Below are positions 1 to 7,556 of a stretch of DNA of 18,248 nt, in pieces. The notes beneath the pieces were generated by a model. It had not been told where the DNA came from. It saw nothing but the letters and a program-made list of their open reading frames with translations, and made no database searches. The DNA comes from Lachnospiraceae bacterium UBA1729 (GTDB taxonomy: Bacteria > Bacillota > Clostridia > Lachnospirales > Lachnospiraceae). The stretch is taken from the NCBI GenBank assembly GCA_002315945.1, contig DCIJ01000079.1, positions 1 through 18,248 of the forward strand, written 5' to 3'. Each line of letters starts with the position of its first letter. The stretch's first letter is position 1. The translations under genes were made by a program, and so were the position numbers.

Positions 1-415
1 TCACTTTACATCCCCTTGATAAAACTCCTTCGTGAACCTTCAGGCCATAATAACCCTTTCCACAAAATGAAGGAATTAAAGATGGATGAATATTAATAAT
101 TTTATTGCGATAGCACTCTACAACAGCTGGTGGAATAGCTACAAGGTATCCTGCCAACACAATCAGATCAGGATTGATTCTGTTAAATTCATCCAACAGT
201 GCCTTGTGAAAGTCTTCTCTGTCCTCAAAGGTCTTTGGAGATATACATACACCCTTAATTCCAGCCTGCTTTGCTCTTTCTAACGCAAATGCATCCTGAT
301 TATTGCTGATAACTTCAACAATTTCTGCATTTCTTACAGTGCCATCATTTATTTTATCAATTAGTGCCTGAAGATTTGTTCCACCTCCAGATACACATAC
401 AACAACTCTCAGCAT
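1..415 (-). CDS. purN: Phosphoribosylglycinamide formyltransferase, 3' end cut by window edge
   Basis: PurN transfers a formyl group from 10-formyl-tetrahydrofolate to glycinamide ribonucleotide in cytoplasmic de novo purine synthesis. I translated the minus strand from the ATG at 415-413; 138 residues are visible and the frame is still open at base 1, so the C-terminal third is outside the window. The phosphate-binding loop VSGGGTNLQAL lies at residues 8-18. The active-site motif NIHPSLIPS lies at 108-116, with the expected catalytic Asn108 and His110; the third catalytic residue (an Asp further on) is not visible. The gene starts three bases after the purM stop, so it is translationally tied to purM in a purE-purM-purN run. 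The family assignment is secure; only the missing 3' end is unknown. Confidence 0.95.
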   Translation of the reverse strand, partial: MLRVVVCVSGGGTNLQALIDKINDGTVRNAEIVEVISNNQDAFALERAKQAGIKGVCISPKTFEDREDFHKALLDEFNRINPDLIVLAGYLVAIPPAVVECYRNKIINIHPSLIPSFCGKGYYGLKVHEGVLSRGCKV

Positions 416-418
416 AAT

Positions 419-1444
419 TTATACCAGTGTTACTCCCTTTTCTCCAGCCTCAATGTGGCCAATTACATAGGGCTTATCACCAGCTTCATTGATAGCCTGA
501 ATAGCAGCCTCAACATCCTCAGGATTAACCGCCACAACCATTCCAAGCCCCATATTAAATGTATTGTACATCATATGCTCTTCAATATTTCCAACTCTCT
601 GAAGTAATGTGAAAATTGGAAGAACTGGATAGCTTGTCTTTTCAATAACAGCATGAGTACCATCCTTAAGCATTCTGGGAATATTCTCATAAAAACCACC
701 GCCAGTAATATGGCTGCAGGCTTTTACCTTTACTCCTGCCTTTTTAAGGCTGCTCATTGCCTTAACATATATTCTGGTAGGCTCAATAAGAGCTTCACCC
801 AGGGTACGACCTAATTCATCATAATATGTATTCAATGACTCAGGAGTCATATCAAACACCTTACGTACAAGTGAAAATCCATTTGAGTGAACACCTGTAG
901 AAGCCATTCCAATGAGGATATCACCAGCCATAAGATTCTGTCCGGTAATCATATCCTTTTCGTCAACAACACCAACTGTAAATCCGGCAAGATCATAATC
1001 ATCCTCCGGCATAAGTCCAGGGTGCTCTGCTGTCTCACCACCAATAAGTGCACATTCAGACTGCTTGCAGCCCTCAGCTACACCCTTTACGATAGTTGCT
1101 ATCTTTTCAGGATAGTTCTTGCCGCATGCAATATAATCCAGGAAGAACAGTGGCTCACCGCCTGCGCATGCCACATCATTTACACACATGGCAACTGCAT
1201 CAATACCAATTGTGTCATGCTTATCCATGACAAAAGCCAGCTTAACCTTGGTACCGCATCCATCAGTACCAGAAAGAAGAACCGGCTTCTCCATATCCTT
1301 AATCTTGCTAAGATCAAAAGCGCCTGAGAATCCACCAAGACCACCTAATACTTCAGGTCTCATGGTCTCCTGCACATACTTTTTCATAAGTTTAACAGAT
1401 TCATATCCCGCTTCAATATCTACGCCTGCACTCTTGTAATCCAT
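419..1444 (-). CDS. purM: Phosphoribosylformylglycinamidine cyclo-ligase (AIR synthetase)
   Basis: PurM closes the imidazole ring, converting FGAM to AIR with ATP. The 341-residue length is normal for the family. Visible family motifs are GGLGGFSGAFDL (34-45), SGTDGCGTKVKLA (58-70), the metal/nucleotide-binding stretch VNDVACAGGEP (88-98), GGETAEHPG (135-143), TGVHSNGFSLVR (183-194) and a later HITGGGFYENIPR. The ATG at 1444 is preceded by a GAGGAG ribosome-binding site, which supports this start. A 31-base gap separates it from purE upstream, and purN follows after three bases. It lies second in an apparent purE-purM-purN transcript driven from the promoter at about 2034-2063. No truncation or missing residues were seen. 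Confidence 0.97.
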   Translation of the reverse strand: MDYKSAGVDIEAGYESVKLMKKYVQETMRPEVLGGLGGFSGAFDLSKIKDMEKPVLLSGTDGCGTKVKLAFVMDKHDTIGIDAVAMCVNDVACAGGEPLFFLDYIACGKNYPEKIATIVKGVAEGCKQSECALIGGETAEHPGLMPEDDYDLAGFTVGVVDEKDMITGQNLMAGDILIGMASTGVHSNGFSLVRKVFDMTPESLNTYYDELGRTLGEALIEPTRIYVKAMSSLKKAGVKVKACSHITGGGFYENIPRMLKDGTHAVIEKTSYPVLPIFTLLQRVGNIEEHMMYNTFNMGLGMVVAVNPEDVEAAIQAINEAGDKPYVIGHIEAGEKGVTLV

Positions 1445-1475
1445 TTCGTCTCCTCATTATTAAGCTATTATACAC

Positions 1476-1982
1476 TTATTTTGTGTAATTTTTATGACCT
1501 GTTTCCTGAAGTTTGGCATCCTTTGCCTCAACCTGCTCCTTAAGCTCCTTAGAATATTCCTTAAGCTTATTAAGCAGCTTATCATCAGAGGTTGCCAATA
1601 TTTTGCAGGCCAGAATTCCTGCATTGGCTCCACCATTGATTGCTACAGTTGCCACTGGAATACCACTGGGCATCTGAACAATTGAATACAGTGAATCCTT
1701 ACCACCTAACGAAGTAGTATGCATTGGAATCCCAATAACCGGCATGGGGAAAATAGCTGCACACATACCTGGAAGATGAGCTGCCATTCCAGCTCCGGCA
1801 ATAATAACCTTAAAACCCTTTTCTTCTGCACTCTTAGCATACTCAAAAAACAAATCCGGCTCTCTGTGTGCCGAAATGATTTTCATTTCATAGCTGATTC
1901 CAAAGCGTTCGAGCATCTCTGCTGCTTTAGACATAACAGGCATATCTGAATCAGAGCCCATTACTATTCCTACCTGTGGCAT
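1476..1982 (-). CDS. purE: N5-carboxyaminoimidazole ribonucleotide mutase
   Basis: PurE moves the carboxyl group of N5-CAIR to make CAIR, the step after AIR in purine synthesis. The motifs are class I: GSDSD (9-13), SAHR with His39 (37-40), AGAGMAAHLPG (62-72) and SLGGKDSLYSIVQMPSGIPVA (91-111). I chose the ATG at 1982 (168 residues) over an in-frame ATG at 1997. A strong GGAGGT sits five bases before the 1982 codon and would be inside the gene if 1997 were used, and the family starts right before the VGIVMGSDSD strand. A class I PurE normally works with PurK, which is not in view. This is the first gene of the purE-purM-purN run. Confidence 0.96.
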   Translation of the reverse strand: MPQVGIVMGSDSDMPVMSKAAEMLERFGISYEMKIISAHREPDLFFEYAKSAEEKGFKVIIAGAGMAAHLPGMCAAIFPMPVIGIPMHTTSLGGKDSLYSIVQMPSGIPVATVAINGGANAGILACKILATSDDKLLNKLKEYSKELKEQVEAKDAKLQETGHKNYTK

Positions 1983-1986
1983 ACAC

Positions 1987-1992
1987 ACCTCC
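1987..1992 (-). promoter_or_regulatory. Ribosome-binding site that decides the purE start
   Basis: The minus strand reads GGAGGT, followed five bases later by the ATG at 1982-1980. The in-frame ATGs at 1997 and 1994 lie upstream of this site and have no comparable purine-rich sequence before them, so the shorter protein is preferred. Confidence 0.7.
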
Positions 1993-2033
1993 ATCATGTA
2001 AAATTCATCTAATCTTATCCCAAAGATTTTAAC

Positions 2034-2063
2034 AGTATAGCATAAATGTTACATATAATACAA
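2034..2063 (-). promoter_or_regulatory. Candidate sigma-A promoter for purE-purM-purN
   Basis: On the minus strand the 95-base gap between dusB and purE contains TTGTAT (2058-2063), an 18-base spacer and TATACT (2034-2039). TATACT is preceded by TG one base away, giving an extended -10 (TGCTATACT). The -10 is five of six to consensus and the -35 three of six. The predicted leader to the purE start is about 45 bases. That is too short for a purine riboswitch, and none is seen. This is motif reading only; the start of transcription is inferred. Confidence 0.55.
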
Positions 2064-2092
2064 TCCTTTGTAACAAATTTACGTAAACTAAA

Positions 2093-3052
2093 TCATCTCA
2101 AAAGGAACTCCTTAACTATATCTTCAATAGCCTGTCTTGAGTCAGCATAATTAATCTCACCCCTTATAGCTGCCGAATGTGGAAATCCAGCCGTATACCA
2201 GGCTATATGCTTTCTCATTTCACGAACTGCTGTATATTCCCCCTTATACTTCTCCAGCAAATTCAGATGTTCGATAATCATATCTACAACTTCAGTCTTT
2301 TCAGGCTTAGCTGCTTCATTAACAATCTGATCAAATATCCATGGATTACCTCTGGCAGCTCTGCCAATAAGGATCCCATCGCAACCGGTCTCATCAAACA
2401 TTCTGACTGCACTGCTTCTGTCAATAACATCTCCATTACCAAGTACTGGAATAGTAAGCCTGTCCTTGACTTTTTTTATTATACCCAGATCAGCTTCTCC
2501 AGAATAATACTGTGCTCTGTATCTTCCATGCACCATTACAGCAGCTGCTCCTGATTCCTGGGCAATATGGGCTATTTCCACTGCATTTTCACTATTTTCA
2601 TCAAAGCCTCTTCTGATTTTCACAGTAACAGGTTTTTTTATAGCCTGGGCACATGCTTCTACAATTTCTCCCACAAGCTTTGGGTTTTTCATGAGTGCAC
2701 TACCCTCATGATTATTCACAACCTTTGGAACGGGACACCCCATATTTATATCCAGGATGTCAAAGGGTCTGTCTTCTATTCTTTTTGCCATTTCTGACAT
2801 AATTTTAGGATCCGATCCAAACAGCTGAAGGGAAACAGGTCCCTCTTCAGGAGATATCTCCAATAGCTCCTTAGTATTCTTGTTATTGTAAAATATTGCT
2901 TTTGCGGATACCATTTCCATGCAGCACATGGACGCCCCAAGTCTATGGCATAACAAACGAAAAGGCAGGTCACTTACGCCTGCCATTGGTGCCAGTATTA
3001 CATTATGCGGGAGACATACGTTCCCAATTGTTAACTCTCTAAAATAATTCAT
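2093..3052 (-). CDS. dusB: tRNA-dihydrouridine synthase, DusB type
   Basis: Dus enzymes are FMN/NADPH-dependent and reduce specific uridines in tRNA to dihydrouridine. The 319-residue protein has the TIM-barrel signature: APMAGVSDLPFR (21-32), DINMGCPVPKVV (101-112) with the expected catalytic Cys106, VKIRRG (144-149), HGR (175-177), the flavin-phosphate motif GNGDV (205-209) and GRAARGNPWIF (230-240). The C-terminal helical domain carries REMRKHIAWY (278-287), usual for DusB. Tyr178 stands where many bacterial homologues have Thr (HGRTR), a mild departure. The start codon overlaps the stop of the Mrr-like gene as ATGA, so translation is coupled to the signalling run upstream. It is the last gene of that run; the purE promoter lies downstream. 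Confidence 0.93.
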   Translation of the reverse strand: MNYFRELTIGNVCLPHNVILAPMAGVSDLPFRLLCHRLGASMCCMEMVSAKAIFYNNKNTKELLEISPEEGPVSLQLFGSDPKIMSEMAKRIEDRPFDILDINMGCPVPKVVNNHEGSALMKNPKLVGEIVEACAQAIKKPVTVKIRRGFDENSENAVEIAHIAQESGAAAVMVHGRYRAQYYSGEADLGIIKKVKDRLTIPVLGNGDVIDRSSAVRMFDETGCDGILIGRAARGNPWIFDQIVNEAAKPEKTEVVDMIIEHLNLLEKYKGEYTAVREMRKHIAWYTAGFPHSAAIRGEINYADSRQAIEDIVKEFLLR

Positions 3053-3483
3053 TCACTTTCCATCTGTTCAATATAACCTCTGTCCCACAGAAGTATCTTA
3101 AGTTTCTTAGCCAGTTCCGTGGCAGGAGCCGTAAAATACTGACTGGTCATAACCACTCCAACCATGCAATCATAGTAATCCCTGCCGGCATAAGCTTCCT
3201 GTATTGCCTTGATTCCTACTGGTTCCGTGTGGCGCTTACACTGGATTGCATATGAAATACCATCCTTCTCCGTTATTATATCCACACCATAATCATGACT
3301 TGCCCTGGTAATTTCAGGTTCTAAAAATCCACATTTTTCAAGTAGCGACGCACAGTATTCCTCAAACTCCCTGCCATCCATATCATCCATTGGAAGATGA
3401 CTAATCCTACGTCTTCTAATCAGATATAATATTAAGGCTATCAAAAATACTGCCGCTATTAACCCTATTCCAAGTGGCGTCAT
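3049..3483 (-). CDS. Membrane-anchored Mrr-type restriction-endonuclease-fold protein
   Basis: This 144-residue protein has one N-terminal hydrophobic helix (about 4-22) followed by RRRR (23-26), so the rest should face the cytoplasm. Residues about 33-140 match the Mrr_cat/restriction-endonuclease-like fold: an FEEYCASLLEKCGF helix (40-53), YGVDII (65-70) with Asp68, and YAIQCKR (78-84) with Gln81 and Lys83. These form the D-x(n)-QxK metal-binding core, and all the key residues are present, so it may be an active nuclease. No methyltransferase or DNA-recognition subunit is nearby, so a classical restriction system is unlikely. The gene overlaps the response-regulator stop and the dusB start, each as ATGA. 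The fold is well supported; substrate and role are unknown. Confidence 0.82.
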   Translation of the reverse strand: MTPLGIGLIAAVFLIALILYLIRRRRISHLPMDDMDGREFEEYCASLLEKCGFLEPEITRASHDYGVDIITEKDGISYAIQCKRHTEPVGIKAIQEAYAGRDYYDCMVGVVMTSQYFTAPATELAKKLKILLWDRGYIEQMESE

Positions 3484-4232
3484 GACTTATGCCTCATAAA
3501 GAAATCATCTACCTCATGGATAATCTGTTCAGGTGACATAGTCTTTAACAGGTATCCGGCCGGCTTCAGATTCATAACCTTCATTACGCTTTCTTTATCA
3601 CCCTTACTTGTCAGGAAAATGACCGGAATATCAGAATTATCCATATCTTCCCTTATCATTCCTAACACCTGGCTGCCGTCAACCACTGGCATTTCGTAAT
3701 CTAAAAGAATCAGGTCCGGTCTGTTGTTTGCCAGATATTTCATTGCTCTGGACCCGGAATTTGCCGGAATAACATTGTACTTATCCCCCAGCCAGCCCTT
3801 AACATTTCTAAGCATAGCCCCATTATCATCAACCACCAGAATATTTTTTCTATTCTGTCTGTTATGACTTTTGAGATAATCCTTCAAATACTCTGATACT
3901 TCAACAATATTGAAGGGTCTGGTAAATATGGCAACACATGGGCTGTCTGAAAAATTACGTTCCATATCCCTGATAATATTGTCCTCACCCAGAACAAACA
4001 CAGGAATATCATCTTCAACAGCTCTGTCCTTAACAAACACCATAGCTGCCAGGTTTTCTGCCATGTGTTTTTCCACATTGATAATAACTGCATCCGCATC
4101 CTTTAAAAGGGGACCAATCACATCAATCTTTCCCTCACACACATCACATTCAATATTCATTTCCTTTAGTCTTGAAACAAGAGATACTAACAGATAGCTC
4201 TTTACCTCTGTAATAAGTACTACTCTTCTCAT
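3480..4232 (-). CDS. Double-receiver response regulator without output domain
   Basis: Two receiver (CheY-like) domains fill all 250 residues and no DNA-binding or enzymatic output domain is present. The C-terminal receiver (about 129-248) is complete: acidic pair Asp135/Asp136 in ILVVDDN, phosphoacceptor Asp178 in LLDYEMP, Thr208 and Lys230. The N-terminal receiver (about 1-120) is degenerate: Asn52 sits where the acceptor Asp should be, Gly82 replaces the Thr/Ser and Arg105 replaces the Lys. The ATG follows the kinase stop with no gap (TAAATG) and has GGAG inside the kinase's last codons. The likely role is phosphoacceptor for the adjacent kinase's Hpt domain, acting by protein contact. Domain calls are strong; the partner is inferred. 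Confidence 0.9.
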   Translation of the reverse strand: MRRVVLITEVKSYLLVSLVSRLKEMNIECDVCEGKIDVIGPLLKDADAVIINVEKHMAENLAAMVFVKDRAVEDDIPVFVLGEDNIIRDMERNFSDSPCVAIFTRPFNIVEVSEYLKDYLKSHNRQNRKNILVVDDNGAMLRNVKGWLGDKYNVIPANSGSRAMKYLANNRPDLILLDYEMPVVDGSQVLGMIREDMDNSDIPVIFLTSKGDKESVMKVMNLKPAGYLLKTMSPEQIIHEVDDFFMRHKS

Positions 4233-7200
4233 TTATTCTAATTCTCCAATCATCCAGTCTGCCAGCTCTATAGCTTCATCCATAGCAACATCAGACACAT
4301 ATGCCCTCATCATATCCAGTTTATCTACAATGCTATCTGGAAGCTTAACTGATTCAAGGGCCTTTTCAGCTTCATCGGCTCCATCCAGATCAAACTCATC
4401 CATTGCATCCTTTAATCGGTTAAGTATATCACGAATTTCATCTTTTGTTGCGTCTTTTTTATCCAGGTTGTCTGACTGAGCATAGGGCGACAGAATTGTC
4501 TTGAATGACACATACTTTTCAAGGATATCGCCAATACTTGAGGATATTATTTCCATATTCTCATCATTACCAGCCTTTTCCATTTCAAAAAAGGATTCCG
4601 ACAACTTGATTGCTCCAATTAATCTGGCAGAATTCTTTAGAGCATGAACCTCAATAGTAAAATCCCTTATCATATTATCAGCCAGACATTTTCTGATTTT
4701 ATCAGCCTTCATATCAATAACCTTGGCAAAATCTCCAAGACAGCTGATAAACAGCTCTAGTCCGCCTGAATTTTTAACACCGGCCCTTGCATCAATCTCA
4801 GGAATAAGCAGGTATTCATCAGGAATCTCAATTCGATTAATATCATTTTGCAAAAGATTTGTACCCAGCTCATCATCCTGGAATTTAACAATTTTTTCCT
4901 TTGGAAGATACTTGTAAATAATTCTAAATAATTCTTTCCCTTCAATAGGCTTTGCCACAAAATCATTCATGCCTGCTTCCGCAAAAACCTTACGGGCCTC
5001 AACTACTGCATTAGCAGTAAGGGCTACTATGGGGACAGTCTTAAAATAATCATCCTCCATGTCACGAATCTTACATGTGGTTTCAACACCATCCATAATA
5101 GGCATCATATGATCCATAAATACAATATCATAATCTCTGTTAGCCAGTTTTCTTATGGCTTCCAGTCCGGAAAGAGCTGTATCAATTTTCGCTTCCAGGG
5201 GCTGAAGCATTCCCACAGCCACCTTGAGATTCATATCATTATCATCTACCACAAGAAGTCTGGCCTCAGGAGCCTTAAATATTGCATATTCATTAGCAGC
5301 AATATGAAATCTCACATTCTCACTATTTATTACCTGACAGAAATTCAATGAGAATAGTGGCTTGTTAACTACAATCGCTCCAGATGAAACGGCAGCTTCA
5401 TCTGAACACAAATCGCACATCGGATTTCTCAAAATAATAAGTTTTGTTCCTGTTTCTTCAAACCTGTAAACATAATCCCTAATTTCTAAATACACATCAG
5501 GATCAATAAAGAAATAATCCGCCTTAACAGGATTGTCTGTATCGACTTTCAACTCTTGATAGTTGTAATAATCAACCCCATAGCTATTACATAAAACTTT
5601 AAGCTGCTGGGTGCTTTCTGGTCTTGAGAATCTGGAGCTTACTTTAATGCGCTTATTTTCCTTCAATATTTCAGGCCTTATTTCAGCCGCCCGTTCATCA
5701 ACAGATATTTCCTGTGGAATTAGGAATGAGAAGGTTGATCCTTCTCCGTATTCACTATGAACATGAATGGTTCCACCCATCATTTCAACCAACTGTTTTG
5801 ATATGGCCAGACCCAGTCCTGTACCTTCTTTTTCCCTGTTTTTCTTGGTATCAACCTGTGAGAAAGATCCGAAGAGTTTTTCCATATCGGCCTTCTTGAT
5901 TCCCTGGCCACTATCCTCTATTTCAAACAGGAAGTCGCCAATCTTATGGAGTCCCTCCTGCCTGCTATTAACCATTTTTATTGAAAGCTTAACGTAACCC
6001 TCTTCAGTAAATTTAATTGCGTTATTTACAATATTAATAATAACCTGCCTGATTCTAATTGAATCCCCATACAATACCTGAGGCATATCAGGATCAATAT
6101 CAAAGTGCAATTCTACAGGCTTTTCGCCGATTCTGTTAAGGAATATCAATGCCAAATCACTAAGTACGGACATTGGTTCGTAATCAGAGGGGATGAGTTC
6201 CATCTTTCCAGATTCAATCTTGGAAAAATCCAGAATATCATTAATGATAGTAAGCAGAGCGTTGCCAGAATTTTTGATATTCAAAAGATATCCCATCTGT
6301 TCCGGATTGAGTTCAGTACGCATCATAATCTCTGCCATACCCACTACAGCATTCATAGGAGTACGTATCTCATGGGACATATTTGAAATAAAATTGGACT
6401 TTGCTCTGTTAGCTTCTTCTGCTCTTTCTTTTGCAATTTCCAACTCAACCATCAGTTTTTTCTGACGGGTAATATCAAATAGAGTTAAGCAATATCCTGA
6501 TGTCTTATTATTTCTGATCAGCGGAGATACTGTACACTCGAAGAATGCTCCGTCCAGTTCAACTTCTGAGTCCTTTTTGCTGAATAATTCAACAATATTC
6601 TCAGGAATTCTGGTTCCTTTTTTCACGGAATTCAATTCAGGAAATTTACTTCTGGCATAAGCATTTGAATCCTGATATCCATACTGCGTATCAACAATGA
6701 TAAATACGTCTTCCATTTTTTCAATCACAGCGCTTCGACCCATATCACGAATCAAAAACATCTCTCCGCCAGTAATCCTTATGATTGCAAACAGCAAAGA
6801 TACTGATGAACAAAATGGCATAAAATCATAGTCTGGTTTATAAAAAATGAATAATGCAGTGGGAAGAATTAACGATGCAAGCACATAAAAAATAACTGAC
6901 ATATTCTTTTTGTCATCATGACCAACTGTTCGCTTGCGTTTGATTATTATGTATATCTGAAAACCAATCAGCCAGAGTATCAGAAGAGCATATCTGATTA
7001 TATACATTACCTCTCTGTGCATACTAACATATGCAAAGCCGGCAATATTGGAGCCAAGCAGCTCCTCTCTTGTAAAAAAGGTAGTTCTTAGTCTGTCATC
7101 CCATACTGACACAACAATAATAAGCTCAACGGCTATCCAGATGTTCAATAGTTTTTGAACAATACCACCTTTTACTTCCGGAGCCATGTAAATTATGATA

Positions 7201-7538
7201 AATCTGATAAAAAAGATAAAAAACAGGGCGCTACCCATATAGGTGATTTTTGTAGCTAAAATTGCAGCGTCAACACTCTTAACTCTCAGGCTCAAAAAAT
7301 AGGCCCCATTCATAACCAGACATCCCATATTGGCAATCATAAGGTTATGAACAGTAAGTGAGGAATCTTTTTTCATCAGAATAATAATTCCAACAGTTGG
7401 AATTATTACACCCACCAGCTGAAGCAACAAAATAAGTCCCATGGGAATGCTAGTTTCTCCAAACATTAGAGCAGGAAGCACATCCCTGGAAAAATCAATT
7501 CGGGAAATAAAATTGGGGTCAAAGCCTCCACCATGCAT
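4233..7538 (-). CDS. Hybrid sensor histidine kinase: 7TM, PAS, HisKA-HATPase, two REC, Hpt
   Basis: This 1101-residue membrane kinase probably starts a multistep phosphorelay. About seven hydrophobic segments (roughly 36-56, 64-83, 95-118, 131-147, 178-200, 214-233, 240-256) resemble the HisKA 7TM sensor region. A PAS-like domain follows (about 265-360). HisKA has MSHEIRTPMNAVVG with His389. The ATPase domain shows an N-box (Asn505/506), DSGQGI (542-547) and GTGLGLAI (572-579). A divergent receiver (about 630-740) keeps Asp679 and Lys726 but lacks the acidic pair. A canonical receiver (760-880) has Asp765/766, Asp809, Thr841 and Lys863. An Hpt domain carries His965 in VHALKNSARLIGA. A helical tail (1030-1101) has no clear assignment. 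A GAGGG precedes the ATG by nine bases, and rsuA ends 18 bases upstream. The stimulus cannot be read from sequence. Confidence 0.93.
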   Translation of the reverse strand: MHGGGFDPNFISRIDFSRDVLPALMFGETSIPMGLILLLQLVGVIIPTVGIIILMKKDSSLTVHNLMIANMGCLVMNGAYFLSLRVKSVDAAILATKITYMGSALFFIFFIRFIIIYMAPEVKGGIVQKLLNIWIAVELIIVVSVWDDRLRTTFFTREELLGSNIAGFAYVSMHREVMYIIRYALLILWLIGFQIYIIIKRKRTVGHDDKKNMSVIFYVLASLILPTALFIFYKPDYDFMPFCSSVSLLFAIIRITGGEMFLIRDMGRSAVIEKMEDVFIIVDTQYGYQDSNAYARSKFPELNSVKKGTRIPENIVELFSKKDSEVELDGAFFECTVSPLIRNNKTSGYCLTLFDITRQKKLMVELEIAKERAEEANRAKSNFISNMSHEIRTPMNAVVGMAEIMMRTELNPEQMGYLLNIKNSGNALLTIINDILDFSKIESGKMELIPSDYEPMSVLSDLALIFLNRIGEKPVELHFDIDPDMPQVLYGDSIRIRQVIINIVNNAIKFTEEGYVKLSIKMVNSRQEGLHKIGDFLFEIEDSGQGIKKADMEKLFGSFSQVDTKKNREKEGTGLGLAISKQLVEMMGGTIHVHSEYGEGSTFSFLIPQEISVDERAAEIRPEILKENKRIKVSSRFSRPESTQQLKVLCNSYGVDYYNYQELKVDTDNPVKADYFFIDPDVYLEIRDYVYRFEETGTKLIILRNPMCDLCSDEAAVSSGAIVVNKPLFSLNFCQVINSENVRFHIAANEYAIFKAPEARLLVVDDNDMNLKVAVGMLQPLEAKIDTALSGLEAIRKLANRDYDIVFMDHMMPIMDGVETTCKIRDMEDDYFKTVPIVALTANAVVEARKVFAEAGMNDFVAKPIEGKELFRIIYKYLPKEKIVKFQDDELGTNLLQNDINRIEIPDEYLLIPEIDARAGVKNSGGLELFISCLGDFAKVIDMKADKIRKCLADNMIRDFTIEVHALKNSARLIGAIKLSESFFEMEKAGNDENMEIISSSIGDILEKYVSFKTILSPYAQSDNLDKKDATKDEIRDILNRLKDAMDEFDLDGADEAEKALESVKLPDSIVDKLDMMRAYVSDVAMDEAIELADWMIGELE

Positions 7539-7556
7539 AAATCAACACCCTCACCA

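Noticed and set aside
86..283. Small plus-strand open frame within purN
   Set aside because: It lies wholly antisense to the conserved PurN frame and encodes no recognisable motif. Other plus-strand frames across the window have the same character.
1471..1488. Small inverted repeat TACAC/GTGTA at the end of purE
   Set aside because: A five-base stem with an AT loop and no T-run, overlapping the coding end; not a credible terminator.
1983..2092. Possible purine riboswitch before purE
   Set aside because: The leader after the candidate promoter is only about 45 bases and no purine aptamer consensus is visible.
3049..3483. A classical restriction-modification system
   Set aside because: No methyltransferase or specificity gene is adjacent and the protein is membrane-anchored, so only the nuclease fold is supported.
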